Origin: Petrolisthes cinctipes | Lineage: Eukaryota; Arthropoda; Malacostraca; Decapoda; Porcellanidae | Assembly: GCA_033782935.1 (NCBI GenBank) | Contig: JAWQEG010000281.1 | Location: 242,001-306,000, forward strand | Length of the DNA stretch: 64,000 nt | Reading direction: 5' to 3' | In this document: positions 1 through 11,032 of the stretch, piece after piece | Layout: each line of letters starts with the position of its first letter | Position numbering within the stretch: the first letter of the stretch is position 1 | Translations under genes and position numbers: made by a program | Notes under the pieces: generated by a model | What the model saw: the letters and a program-made list of their open reading frames with translations, nothing else | Database searches by the model: none | Told to the model about the DNA's origin: nothing

Positions 1-1410
1 TACTAATCAATATCTCTTTTCATCATCAATTTTAATTTCCACTATCTATACTTACCTGCTGATACACAATTACCATGAATTTACCCTAATCACCCTACAC
101 ATGGTATGGTTACAGGCTACTATAAAGAAACGGACTCATAGGAAATACGATCCAAGGGAATCGTTACCTTGCCTAATAAACATAAACGTGCTTGACAACA
201 TGACATAATCTTTTCCACCTTTAAACATATTTCATTTAAAGTCGACTTGTTTAACATCTCCTCATTATCAGTTGTTTCGGAAAAACTGCAACTATTATGT
301 TATTCAAGGAGAATAGGCTTCAATCATCCTTATTATATAATTTGATTCCTCCATATATTGATAAAAATAAAACTGAGTACCAATGTTTATTATCCACTGT
401 CTTATCTTTCCGCCATGTACTATCATATTTATGTGTTGTATAAGAACGAACTATTGAGGTATACTGAATTATGTTGTATTGAAAAGAATAGGACTGTTAT
501 TTCACAGCCTAGCAACACGGCCCCTTATTAATGTGTGAACCTTTAGCATAGGTTAGCTTATATACACACAATAACATGCACCTAGCTAAACACATTAATT
601 TTAAGATGATTTTTATGTGACAATGTATTAATATTCATGTATTAATGATACTATCTATGTTCATTTATGTACAAGATGTGCCTATGTCTTAATGTCTATT
701 TTAGGTTACTATACATGTCTTCATTGTTAATATCTTCCTTATTATGAACCCTACCAACATTGTGAACTGGCCTTCTATTAAATAAAGCTTTAATGCCTGG
801 GGGGCCAGGCGGGTAGCGTGATAGAGCAAATGTACAGTACTGTAGAGGAGGGTAACACCACAGCTGCCCCACTTGAAGCAAAATAAGCCAGAACACCTTC
901 TGACATAACAAACACAAGAGGGCCAACCTCCTTACCTCCAATTTCTCACTGTCATCTCTAAACTCAAGAGAGAGAGGGAGAGAAAGGAGGAGAGAGAGAA
1001 AGAGGGAGAGAAAATAGAAAGAGAGAGAGAGGAGAATTGGGTGGAGCTTAAATATACTCCACCCCTTTTAAAAGTACCAGAAACTCCCCAATAGAGAATG
1101 TATATAAGCAGTGAAGTTGAACTAATATGTAGGATTTCCTAAACTGACTCCCAGGGCTATAACCTGTCTCCATAAGAGAGAGACACAGGCATATAAGACA
1201 AGGCATTAAATATAATTCCCTGTATAGAGATAAGTATGTATAAATAAATTAAGCCTAAAGAAACTTGTGCAGTCACTTTACCTAAGAACACCACTACGCC
1301 GAGCTCGCTACCTAATACCACAACAACCACAACAACAACTACTACGACTACACTTCGGACTAAGGTACTGTATCAGATCCTGAACGAGTTAAAGCCTTAG
1401 AGGACTGGTA
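1..1410. other. AT-rich DNA without a recognised gene
   Basis: No coding region on either strand looks protein-like. A polyadenylation-type aataaa occurs near 780, and a short GA-rich microsatellite lies at 963-1034. The sequence stops being unique at about 1411, where the inverted arm starts. A short open frame on the minus strand (696-941) has no recognisable domain and was not called. Confidence 0.5.
963..1034. repeat. GA-rich microsatellite
   Basis: Interrupted (GA)n purine run on the plus strand, with scattered gggaga interruptions. Confidence 0.85.
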
Positions 1411-1683
1411 CAATAAGATACATGTGATGTTTAGTATTGATACTTTTACATGTGACAACTTGAGGTAAGAATAGGAGATATGAGAGTGAAACCCCATGTG
1501 ATAATAATACTGGAGGTGAAGCCAAAGAACTATAGATATGAAAAGAGTATTGTAGAGTTTAATATCAAGGGATGCAAATTATTAGGAAAAAATATATCTG
1601 AAGAAAGCTGTGGGAGAGGTTTGTTGATGTATGTGAAACATGGGGTGTCCTATAGTATTGAGGAAGGTGGTGATTTATGTGAA
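1411..1683 (+). pseudogene. LINE-A ORF2, start of the APE endonuclease
   Basis: The open frame 1480-1728 holds the N-terminal part of an apurinic-type endonuclease of a non-LTR retrotransposon. 'KPHVIIILEVKPKN' stands where the family has its metal-binding E-T-K motif, and 'GRGLLMYVKHGVSY' where it has G-G-V-L-I-Y. It is cut at 1684 by a TIR minisatellite element. The matching copy in arm A' (41108-41360, -) continues upstream into ORF1, which arm A lacks. LINE-A resembles the L2/CR1 group by its linker and RT. It is a dead fragment. Confidence 0.75.
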
Positions 1684-1685
1684 TA

Positions 1686-2171
1686 CAGGCAATTCTCATT
1701 TTACACTGGCATTATGTATGTGAAATAGTGTGTGTGTAATGAATGTATGTACTGTATACACTTATTGTACACTATATTACACACCCAATATACAAGTGTA
1801 CTGTACAATGAGGGTTTTCTGTACACAGTTTCATTACACACATTACATTACACACCCAATATACAAGTGTACTGTACAATGAGGGTTTTCTGTACACAGT
1901 TTCATTACACACATTACATTACACACCCAATATACAAGTGTACTGTACAATGAGGGTTTTCTGTACACAGTTTCATTACACACATTACATTACACACCCA
2001 ATATACAAGTGTACTGTACAATGAGGGTTTTCTGTATACAGTATCATTACACACATTACATTACACACCCAATATACAAGTGTACTGTACAATGAGGGTT
2101 TTCTGTACACAGTTTCATTACACACACTACATTACACACCCAATATACAAGTGTAAAATGAGAATTGTCTG
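1686..2171. repeat. TIR element filled with a 71-bp minisatellite
   Basis: The ends are inverted repeats (cag-g/a-caattctcattttacact) flanked by TA on both sides (1684-1685 and 2172-2173), so a mariner/pogo-type target duplication. The inside holds about five to six tandem copies of a unit of about 71 bp containing gtactgtacaatgagggttt and a run of attacacac motifs. No transposase is encoded. Related elements lie at 4032-4345, 38277-38592 and 40652-41105. The open frame it creates (1732-1953) is repeat-encoded and is not a gene. Confidence 0.8.
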
Positions 2172-2173
2172 TA

Positions 2174-3231
2174 TATAATACTGTCAGAGTTTTATAGAAA
2201 AAATAAGAGATTGTTTCTTTGTGTAACATAACAAGATGTAGAGGGAGTGAAAAGTGGATTTTTTTTTTTTTTTCTATACCTCAACCTCGGGGCTGTAGGG
2301 TGTCAGTAGCCCGTGATTCTTGTGAGGCCCCGAGATTATTGGGTGTCGCACTAGATGAAACAATGGAGCTTCATGGTGGTGATGTTGGTACCGTAGCTTC
2401 TATTCTGTCCCACTAGATGACCCACACCTTATTTATACACGTCACTTGTGTTTACTGACGATGACGTAAGAGTAGAGGGGATTGAAGTAGACAACCCTCT
2501 CGGAAAAAGTGATCATACCTGCATAACTTTTCATTGTGATATAGAACCACAGATAAGGAAGACAAAGAAGAAGGTGTATTTATATGAAAGAGGAAATTAT
2601 TTAGAAATGAAGGAGAAACTAAATATAGACTGGAAAGACCACTTGAATACTGAAGACATCGATGACATGTGGAATAGATTTATAACTAAATTGTAGGAAG
2701 TTATCAGTGATTGTATACCATGCAGAATGTTTAAGGAAAGGGAATCAAGGAAAACCTTAAACAGTGAATTTACCCATGAATAGGAAACTGAGGGCAAAGA
2801 TTAAGAAAAAGCAAAGGAACGATTGAGGAAAATGGCAGAAAGAAATAACAGACAGTGGGAATAGGGAATATCAGAGAGTGCAATGTTGAGTACAGACATT
2901 TAAATAACCAAGTAAGGAAAGAAACTAGGAGAGAAGTTAAAGCAAAGGAACAAACAATACCACAAAATGTAAAAAGCAATCCAAAGATATTCTGGAAGTA
3001 CGTTAACTCTAAGACGAAGACAGTATCTGGGATCACAGAATTATATATGGGAGGTGACAAAAATAACAACACAACGAGTGACAAGGAGAAGGCACAAGAG
3101 TTAGCACAGTTTTTTTTTTCATCAGTATTTATGAACGAACCGCAAGGAGCTGTGCCAGAATTGAAAGTGAGACAAGAAAAACCATTGTCAATTATGGAAA
3201 TATCAAGGGAAGATAATATATAATAATAATT
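2174..3231 (+). pseudogene. LINE-A ORF2, endonuclease end and linker
   Basis: After the minisatellite element the endonuclease resumes, but about 220 bp present in arm A' (the 'GDFNLPNINW' part) are deleted here. A SINE-like insert interrupts it at 2259-2415. The frame 2448-2696 carries 'FTDDD' and 'PLGKSDHTCITF', the conserved C-terminal S-D-H of the APE endonuclease. 2855-3223 is the charged linker before the RT ('RKETRREVKAKE', 'NPKIFWKYVNSKTK'), as in L2/CR1 elements. It breaks at 3231 where a MITE is inserted. Confidence 0.75.
2259..2415 (-). mobile_element. SINE-like insert with poly(A) tail (reads minus)
   Basis: About 155 bp ending in a run of 15 T on the plus strand (2259-2273), so a poly(A) tail if read on the minus strand. 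It interrupts LINE-A endonuclease sequence. The same insert is present in arm A' (40203-40364), so it predates the duplication. No tRNA-like head was identified and the target duplication is unclear. Confidence 0.45.
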
Positions 3232-3480
3232 GAGGCGTCTATTTGCATAACGGGATAAACACCACCTCTGGTGAAATTGAAATGGCACTGTCTTCCCCCC
3301 TAGTAAACATCTACAATTTACGTGGTGAAGTCCATATCCCCTTTTGGAGTTTCTAATAAGGCTTAAAATGAAGTATAAATAGAGAGATTATAACCTTTTG
3401 TACACAGATGTTAAACTTTAAACCCATTTTTCTCAAAACTTGAATTGTGTCGCTTATCTCGTTATGTAAATAGACGCCTC
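3232..3480. mobile_element. MITE with gaggcgtc ends
   Basis: 249 bp with terminal inverted repeats gaggcgtctatttgcataac at the left and the same motif, with two changes, inverted at the right. It carries no coding sequence and interrupts the LINE-A linker between 'SRED' and the RT. The copy in arm A' is at 39142-39391. Confidence 0.8.
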
Positions 3481-4031
3481 GTATACTGAAAACACTGAAA
3501 AAGTTAAAGCGTAATAAATCCCCCGGACCAGACACACTCCACCTAAGAGTTATATTGGAAGTTGCTGAGGTGCTGGTGGAACCACTGTGGATTATTTTTA
3601 ACAACTCTTTGGAAAGATATCAAGTTCCCCAGGAGTGGAAAACAGCAAATATTACTGCAATATTTAAAAAGGGGAGATATAAGAGTGACCCCAGTAACTA
3701 CAGACCACAACCACTCTCACCAACAACACAACATACACTCTCTGAGGGCACTGTGAGAAAGCCCGGTTCAGGCCATGACCTTCCTCAGGAGCTCAGGGGG
3801 GCTGCTCGGCCAGACACCTTGAGGAACTTCAACAACAACTACAGACCAGTATCATAAAGCACATGTCAGGTAACAACTTGTTCAGCAAAAAACAGTATGG
3901 TTTCTTACCAGGGAGGTCAACAGTATTGCAGCTGATATAAGTATTGATAAGTGGACTGAGTCTATAGATAGAGGATGGGTAGTGGATGTGGCTTATTGTG
4001 ATCTAAGGAAAGCATTTGATACAGTCCCCCA
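3481..4031 (+). pseudogene. LINE-A reverse transcriptase, copy 1 (dead)
   Basis: Frame 3555-3700 reads 'PLWIIFNNSLERYQVPQEW' and 'NITAIFKKGRYKSDPSNYRP', typical of the RT0-RT1 region of L2/CR1 elements. A 129-bp LINE-B 3' end is inserted at 3708-3836. Beyond it the RT resumes ('KQYGF', 'PGRST') but has several stops, then ends abruptly in the K-A-F-D motif at a second TIR minisatellite. The next sequence to the right is the linker of another LINE-A copy, so this is a chimera of two copies. Confidence 0.75.
3708..3836 (+). mobile_element. 5'-truncated LINE-B 3' end
   Basis: 129 bp matching the last codons, short 3' UTR and (caa)n tail of LINE-B (53531 onward, -). It is flanked by a perfect 12-bp duplication aactacagacca (3696-3707 and 3837-3848). 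This is a textbook target-primed insertion of the extreme 3' end, and it defines the true LINE-B 3' terminus as a (caa)n tail. The same insertion is in arm A' (38786-38914), so it predates the duplication. Confidence 0.9.
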
Positions 4032-4345
4032 CAGTTAATTCTCATTTTACACTTGTATATTGGGTGTGTAATGAAACTGTGTACAAAAAACCCTCATTGC
4101 ACAGTACACTTGTATATTGGATGTGTAATGTAGTGTGTGTAATGAAACTGTGTACAGAAAACCCTCATTGTACAGTACACTGGTATTATGGGTGTGTAAT
4201 GAAACTGTGTACAGAAAACCCTCATTGTACAGTACACTGGTATTATGGGTGTTTAATATAGTGTACAATAAGTGTTTACAGTACATACATTCATTACACA
4301 CACTATTTTACATACATCATCCCAGTGTAAAATGAGAATTAACTG
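4032..4345. repeat. Second TIR minisatellite element
   Basis: Ends are cagttaattctcattttaca and its inverse. The inside holds about three repeats related to those at 1686-2171. No TA pair flanks it: left ccca, right aact. It joins the RT of one LINE-A copy to the linker of another, suggesting recombination between two such elements. The arm A' copy is 38277-38592. Confidence 0.75.
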
Positions 4346-5354
4346 AACTTGCCAATGAACAGGAAGCTATGGAACAAGATAAAGAGGAAGCAAAGATTAT
4401 GGGAACAAATGAACAAACTTGAAAATTCTGAAAACTATATGGAGAAGAGTCAGTATGCTGAAATCAGTAAAGAATATAGGAGAGTACAGTTAACAATCAG
4501 GTGAGAAGAGAAACAAGAAAAGCAGTGAAGAACAAGGAACTGGAAGTTGCTACACTTGTAAAAGAAAACCCGAAGGTTTTTTGGAAATATGTTCAGTCAA
4601 AAATTAACACCAAAGGCATGATATCAGAATTGTATACAGACCACAATAAAGCAGAGACCACAGTAAGTGACAGAGAAAAAGCAAAGGTTCTCTCTAGACA
4701 ATTTGCCAATGTGTTTGTCACTGAATCTGATGGAGACTCTCCAAGGGGAAGAGTGCAGGTAGTACCACCTCTGCAAAGTCTTAACATTACCAAGGAGAAA
4801 ATTCAGAAGGTAATACAGAAAATGAAGAAGGATAAATCACCAGGACCAGATGGGATACACCCAAGGATAGTGAAGGAGATAATGAAGGAGATCTTAGAGT
4901 TACTGGTTATTTTCTTTGAATGCTTGTTAAGCACACAGCAATTGCCCACTGATTGGAAGATTGCAAATATCACAGCAATATTTAAAAAAGGTGATAAAAG
5001 GGACCCGGGAAATGATAGACCTGTGAGTCTGACAAACATTATATGTAAATGTATGGAGACACTAATTAGAGAGGAGATGATGGCTCACTTGAGGAAATAC
5101 AACTTGCTCAGTGATAAACAGTACGGCTTTATACCAGGGAGATCTACTGTATTACAACTTATAAAGGTGTTGGATGAGTGGACGAAGGCTTTAGATCAAG
5201 GGAATTCTGTACATGTAATTTATTGTGATTTTATGAAGGCTTTTGATAGAGTTCCACATAAAAGGTTATTGGAAAAGATCTCCTGCTGTGGTATAGAAGG
5301 CAATTATTTGGACTGGATTAAGGCATTCTTAGGTAATAGAAATCAAAGAGCCCT
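4346..5354 (+). pseudogene. LINE-A linker and reverse transcriptase, copy 2
   Basis: The longest LINE-A open frame (4501-5385, 294 aa, last residues foreign). It has the linker 'NPKVFWKYVQSKINTKG', then RT motifs: 'KKDKSPGPDGIHP', 'WKIANITAIFKKGDKRDPGN', 'KQYGFIPGRSTVLQL', and 'YCDFMKAFDRVPHKRL' with the catalytic D of motif A. It stops at 'GNRNQRA' where an RTE fragment is inserted. The YADD-containing half resumes at 11382, so the two halves bracket a 6-kb nest of insertions. Copy in arm A': 37250-38276 (-). Confidence 0.85.
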
Positions 5355-5439
5355 ACATGGAGTAGGGCTCATCAGTCTAGAATAGGTGCTGTGGAAATGA
5401 GTTACTTGAGAGGAACATGTGGACTTACTAGGTGGGATG

Positions 5440-5680
5440 CGTTAAAATAACAAACTTATGTCACTAAGGAGTATATTGTATTATTAATGATGTACAGTAT
5501 TGTATGTGTGAGATGCGCATGGCGCTGCTGCATTGTTGTTTATACTGTATGATAGGAGATTTAAGCCCCCTGTTTGTTTTCACGCTGTGCCACTTAACAG
5601 AATACATAGATCCCGGCAACTCGTCGTTTCTGTGATCCCCACACACTCCAGTCTCCTACAAGATGTCATCAACTCTAACA
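5440..5680 (+). repeat. Copia-1 5' LTR
   Basis: 241 bp ending in ctctaaca. Its first base is C where the 3' LTR has T. It contains the gag start codon (5663), 18 bases before its end. Confidence 0.95.
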
Positions 5681-8600
5681 GGTTATGGGCCCAGGCACAG
5701 ACTAGTGTTTGATGGAGATGGAGAAAAATTTGAAGTGTGGGAAGCCAAGTTTCGAGGTTATTTGACGACCAAGGAGCTTGATGGAGTTTTACAGGAGGGA
5801 AGCATGCCGGAAGCAAGTGAGAACAAACAAGTATAAGCAGAGTTGATTCAGCTACTGGATGACAGAAGCATTGCCTTGATTCTTCGCGATGCAGCAGATA
5901 AAGGCAAGGAAGCATTGCAGATCCTAAGGAACTATTACCTGGGTGCAAGCAAACCTAGGGTGATTTCACTGTACAAGAAACTGTCAACACTCAGGCTGGG
6001 CGGCGACGAACAGTTGGTAGACTACATAATAAGAGCAGAAGCAGTGACAGCAGCACTAAAGAAAGCAGGCGAAGCAGTAAGTGATAGTATGACTATGGCG
6101 ATGGTGCTGAGTGGACTCCCTCAAGCATACGACACCTTCAGCACAGTGGTGGAACAACGGGAGAAGGAAATGACGTTCCAGGAGTTCAAGAAGGCCCTGA
6201 TGAACTATGAAGAATCAGGAAAGTTGAGAAGCCCCCGTGAGGAAGAAAGTGTGATGAATACAAGCAGATTCCCACTGAAATGTTATGAGTGCCACCAGCC
6301 AGGTCACAAGTCCTTCCAGTGTCCCCAGCGAGCCCAGCAGAACCGTAGGTGGTGTAACAAGTGCAAATCCAACACCCACAACACACACCAGTGCAGGAAG
6401 AAGAATGCCACCACAGCAAACACAGTAAGCAGTGAGGGAGACCAAGCACCAAGAGGAGAGGACAGTGACGAGGGTGACAACTTACATAACTTTGCGTTCC
6501 AGGCCAGCACACAATCTCTCAGAGGTAATAAGGCAAGTACCAGTACATTGTTGGTGGACAGTGGTGCATCAGTGCATATTGTAACAGACAAAACCAAGTT
6601 TATTAGATTTGACAGAGACTTTGAACCAAATAAACAAGTGATGCAACTAGCAGACGGAAGTAGACAAACTGGAGATGTATTAGGCAGAGGTGATGCTAGT
6701 GTGATGTTGTATGATATAAATGGTAAACTAAGGGAAATGGTGATGAAAAATACTTTATACATTCCTTCATATAAGTTTGACATATTTTCCGTTCCAGCTG
6801 CAACAAGAAAAGGTGTATGTGTAAACTTTGAACCTAACCATGCAGAACTATTTACACCAGATGGCTCTGTATTCAACGTGAAAAGACAGGGTAACTTATA
6901 CTTCATTAATAATGTTGAAAGTGTGCAAGTGAACGGTGCTCACACCGCTGAGGAGTGGCATAAAATCCTAGGCCATTGTAATTTTAAGGACATTATAAAA
7001 CTTGAGAAGGCAGTGGAAGGTATGCATATTTCAGGTGAAAAGGAAAGAGTTCATTGTGAAGCCTGTACCTTAGGAAAAATGAGTAAATCTACAAACAGGA
7101 AACCAGATAAAAGAGCAACTAGGAATTTAGATTTAGTACACAGTGACTTAGCTGGCCCAATGAATGTAGTGGGTAAGGGAGGATTTAAATATGCAATTAC
7201 ATTTGTGGATGATCATTCAGGAGCCTACATGGTTTACCTGATGAAAGAAAAAAGTGATACAGTATCAGCCACAGAGAAATTTCTAGCTGACAGTGCACCT
7301 TATGGATCTGTAAAACGTTTGCAGACTGACAATGGTGGTGAATATATATCCAAGAAATTTAAATCCCTCATGGTGAAACACAAGATTAAGCAGGAGTACT
7401 CGGCACCTCATTCCCCGCATCAAAACGGTACAGCAGAACGTTCTTGGAGAACAATGTGTGAAATGGCACGATGTTTGTTACTAGAGGCTGATTTACCCAA
7501 AATGATGTGGCCTTATGCTATGAAAGCCTCTGCATACATAAGAAATCGCTGTTTTAATCCAAGAACAGGCAAAACTCCAGTAGAAGTATTAACTGGGAGT
7601 AAACCAAACCTAAGTAATATGCATATTTTTGGTACAGTATGTTATTCTTATATCCAAAATTGTAAAAAGTTAGACGCACGCTGTGAGAGGGGAGTGTTTG
7701 TGGGATATGATGGACAGAGCCCAGCTTATCTTGTGTATCTTCCAGAGAAGAGGGAAGTTAGGAGAGTAAGATGTGTAAAATTTACAGACAGGTTTGAGGT
7801 AGAAATGCCAAAGATTCTAGGGTATGAGAGTGATAATGATTATGATATGCATTGTCCTTCCAAGCCTCTGTGCAGGCAGCCAACTAAGAATTATCCAGAT
7901 CAGGTAAAATGCGAGAGTAAAACTAATGGAACCAACACTGACGAGGGTTATGCAAGACAAAACCCTCCGAGAGTGAGGAACACTCCCAGCTACCTGAAGG
8001 ATTATGTTTTAGAAAGGGATGATGATGATGAAAATGATATGTTAGCAGGGTTTACTATCCATTATTGTCACAAGGTATGTGAGACCCCTAATACTTATGT
8101 GGAAGCAATACAATCCCCAGACTCACAGTTATGGCAAAAAGCTATGCAGGAAGAGATTGATGCCCTAACTGAGAGTGATACATTTGAATTAATAGAGCTA
8201 CCTGAGGGGAGGTCTCTTGTAGGGAGTAAATGGGTCTACTCAGTGAAAGATGATCCACATAATGGGGAGAGACACAAAGCCAGATTTGTAGCAAGGGGTT
8301 TTTCCCAAATTTATGGGGTAGACTACCATGAAACTTTTTCTCCAACTGCCAGACTGACTTCATTGAGAATGTTATTACAGTTAGCTGTACAAGAAAATTT
8401 ACAGATTCATCAAATGGATGTAAAGACTGCATATCTGAATGCAGATATTGATTGTGATATATACCTTGAGCAACCGGAGGGCTTCGTCAAAACTAATGAG
8501 AAAGGAGATAAACTTGTCTGTAAATTAAAGAAATCCCTGTACGGTTTAAAGCAGAGTGGCAGAAATTGGTATAACTTGTTGCATGGTAGTCTGGTTGAGG

Positions 8601-9619
8601 AAGGGTTGGTTCAATCACAATCGGACCATTGTGTGTATCATAGGATAGATGAAGACTCTACTGTACTGATCCTGTTCTGGGTTGATGACATAATAATAGC
8701 AGCTAGTGATGCTGAAGTATTGAATTCTATAAAGGTAATCTTGTGTAAGTTCAGAATGAAAGACCTTGGCCAACTGTCATGGTTTCTTGGAATAGAATTT
8801 GTGTCTAGTGACCATTGTATAATAATGCACCAGAAAAGGTACTGTGTGAAAATTCTAGAACGCTTCAACATGTCAGACTGTAAACCTAAGTGTATTCCAT
8901 GTGATCCCAGCATCAGTAAGATAGCAAATTGTGAATCCATTGTATTAGAGAATCCCAAACTTTACAGGGAAATAGTTGGAAGTCTTATTTATCTTATGGC
9001 TGCAACCAGACCTGACCTATGTTTTGTAGTTACAAAATTATCCCAATTTATGTCAAAACCAACTGTAGCTCAGCTTGGTGTAGCCAAACATGTATTAAGG
9101 TATGTCAAAGGAACAATTGATCTTGGTTTGAAGTTTTGTAAATCAGAAACAGGATTAAAATTGACTGGTTACTGTGATTCAGACTGGGGATCTTCAGAGG
9201 ACAGGCGTAGTGTTACGGGTTACTGTTTTAAGCTGAATATTCATGGCCCTCTCATATCTTGGAAATGCAAGAAACAAAATATAGTTGCCCTCTCTACTTG
9301 TGAGGCAGAATATGTAGCCATTAGCCATGCAGTTCAGGAATGTAATTTTCTATCACAACTATATGCAGATGTTACTGGATCCCAGAGGGATAATGTAGTA
9401 TTATTAGTGGATAACCAAGGTGCAATTGCATTAGCTAAAAACCCAGTCTATCACAAAAGGTCAAAACATATAGATATTAAGTATCATTATGTTCGAAGTC
9501 AGGTAGAAGATGGTAATGTCAAATTAGAATATATACCATCAGAAGATAATGTAGCAGACATGTTCACAAAGCCTCTCCCCAAGGCTAAATTGTTAAAATT
9601 TAGTGTGGTCACAGAGTGA
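5663..9619 (+). CDS. Copia-1 Gag-Pol polyprotein (one in-frame stop)
   Basis: Start ATG 5663 lies inside the 5' LTR. One TAA (5834-5836) breaks the frame; from 5843 it is open for 1258 codons. Gag is followed by a CCHC zinc knuckle (C-Y-E-C...H...C, about codons 146-159 after 5843) and the aspartic protease D-S-G-A-S (about 239). The integrase has an HHCC domain (about 372-407) and a D,D35E core (D-L-A-G-P about 434; D-N-G-G about 494; E of N-G-T-A-E-R about 531). The RT ends with W-V-D-D (about 946) where most elements have Y-V-D-D. The RNase H ends in 'ADMFTKPLPK', and the frame closes 18 bp before the 3' LTR. It makes the particle proteins and enzymes for reverse transcription and integration. 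Because of the stop, autonomous Gag synthesis is doubtful. Confidence 0.92.
5681..5694 (+). promoter_or_regulatory. Copia-1 primer-binding site, half-tRNA type
   Basis: ggttatgggcccag lies directly against the LTR. It is complementary, base for base, to the anticodon arm of animal initiator tRNA-Met ending at nucleotide 39, not to the tRNA 3' end. Drosophila copia is known to prime from a tRNA-iMet cut after nucleotide 39. The site is also translated as part of Gag. Confidence 0.85.
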
Positions 9620-9630
9620 CTTCAGTTTGT

Positions 9631-9637
9631 GAGGGGG
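9631..9637 (+). promoter_or_regulatory. Copia-1 polypurine tract
   Basis: gaggggg directly before the 3' LTR; the expected plus-strand primer for this element type. Confidence 0.8.
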
Positions 9638-9878
9638 TGTTAAAATAACAAACTTATGTCACTAAGGAGTATATTGTATTATTAATGATGTACAGTATTG
9701 TATGTGTGAGATGCGCATGGCGCTGCTGCATTGTTGTTTATACTGTATGATAGGAGATTTAAGCCCCCTGTTTGTTTTCACGCTGTGCCACTTGACAGAA
9801 TACATAGATCCCGGCAACTCGTTGTTTCTGTGATCCCCACACACTCCAGTCTCCTACAAGATGTCATCAACTCTAACA
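9638..9878 (+). repeat. Copia-1 3' LTR
   Basis: 241 bp, tgttaaaata...ctctaaca, with canonical TG and CA ends. It differs from the 5' LTR at three positions, all transitions. Confidence 0.95.
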
Positions 9879-9999
9879 GGATGGAGAAAGTAATGAGTGT
9901 GTATATGAGAGGTGTGGTATGAGTGAGAAGGCAATTGGCATTGAGTGTGGAGTGGTTGAGAGAGTGAAACGTAATACATTGAGATGGTTTGGACATGTA

Positions 10000-11032
10000 C
10001 AGTGGGATCTCGCATCTAGTGAGTAATTGGTGCCAAAAAAACGGCGCTAGATGTGAATTCGCTAGATGCGAATACATAAACTAATGAGGAAAATTATAAT
10101 AGGTGAGGTGAAAATTGCCGATCTTCATTTTATTTACTTTATTTTCGCGTATAACATTTTAATTTCCATTTAAATAAACACAAAGTGATGCACAATATAT
10201 AACAAAGAAAAAAATATGAGTGGTATTGTAATTTGAGTGATAAAGTGTGTAAGTGTGACGAATGTCCATTTGGTGGAGGGATGGACGGACTGGCAGCCAC
10301 CTCCTCACTTAAGCAACCTCTCCCTTCCCCTCCCCTCCTCCCTTGTCCATGTTACCACCACCACCCTCGCCCTCCTCACCACTGTTCACGCTCTCTCGCC
10401 TGCCAAATGGGAATTTTTTTTTTTAATTTATTATCTATATTTTATATAATTTTGTCTATGATATCGCATAATTTTCATTATGTTGTACACAAAGTGATAC
10501 ACAACATGAATTCAAGAAGAAATAATTAAATACAGGATTCACTATTTACTCGTGAGTAATGAATGAAGTGACGAACTGCTGGTATCTGAGGCGAAGGGAC
10601 AGGCTAGTGCAGCATGCCACAGCCTCCCTCCTCACTTGTCTCCCGCTTACCACCACTCTCTCCCGCCTCTCTTGATGCTTTAATTAATTTTGTAATTCTT
10701 TCATCTGCATTCTCCTCCTCACGCTTAAGGTCGGAGCGGGTCAAGAGAGGTCTCGCACGTGCTCGACAAAGATGGAGACTGAGTTTTTAAATTGGGGAAG
10801 GACTAGGAGTGGCCGACTGGCCGCGTGGGTGGTGACGTGACGTCACACGATAAACAAAATACAGGTAGCCGCCGTGGCGGTAAATCTGCCGCCCTCGAAT
10901 TTATTATTATTATTTTTTAATTTTCTTACATATTTATTTCGCCAGATGGGAATTTTGTTCGCTAGAAACGAATATGGGTAGAGGTTGTATGGTGTCGCAA
11001 GTTGAGAACTCGCTAGATGCGAGATCCCACTG
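10000..11032. mobile_element. Non-autonomous pogo/Tigger-like TIR element, 1.03 kb
   Basis: Ends cagtgggatctcgcatctag and its inverse, with TA on both sides (9998-9999, 11033-11034). The filled site splits RTE sequence that is continuous in the copy near 16990, which proves the boundaries. The motif cgctagatgcgaa and variants recur just inside both ends and in the body, suggesting subterminal transposase-binding repeats. No transposase frame was found. The 998-bp copy in arm A' is 36061-37058; arm A has about 50 extra bases near 10850-10900. Confidence 0.85.

Larger units (their letters stand above)
5440..9878 (+). mobile_element. Copia-1, nearly intact Ty1/copia retrotransposon
   Basis: A 4439-bp element with two 241-bp LTRs, a primer-binding site, a single gag-pol frame and a polypurine tract. 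It is flanked by a 5-bp duplication ggatg (5435-5439 and 9879-9883). Arm A' has the uninterrupted site, so insertion came after the inverted duplication. Three transitions separate the LTRs, including the first base (cg instead of tg at 5440), so it is young. Confidence 0.95.

Noticed and set aside
696..941. 81-codon frame on the minus strand with a hydrophobic start
   Set aside because: No recognisable family, no supporting context; a possible donor gtaagg near 936 is not enough.
1732..4335. CRISPR-like look of regularly spaced repeats (also 40698-40990)
   Set aside because: Repeats are contiguous 71-bp minisatellite units without unique spacers, between TIRs, in a eukaryotic genome.
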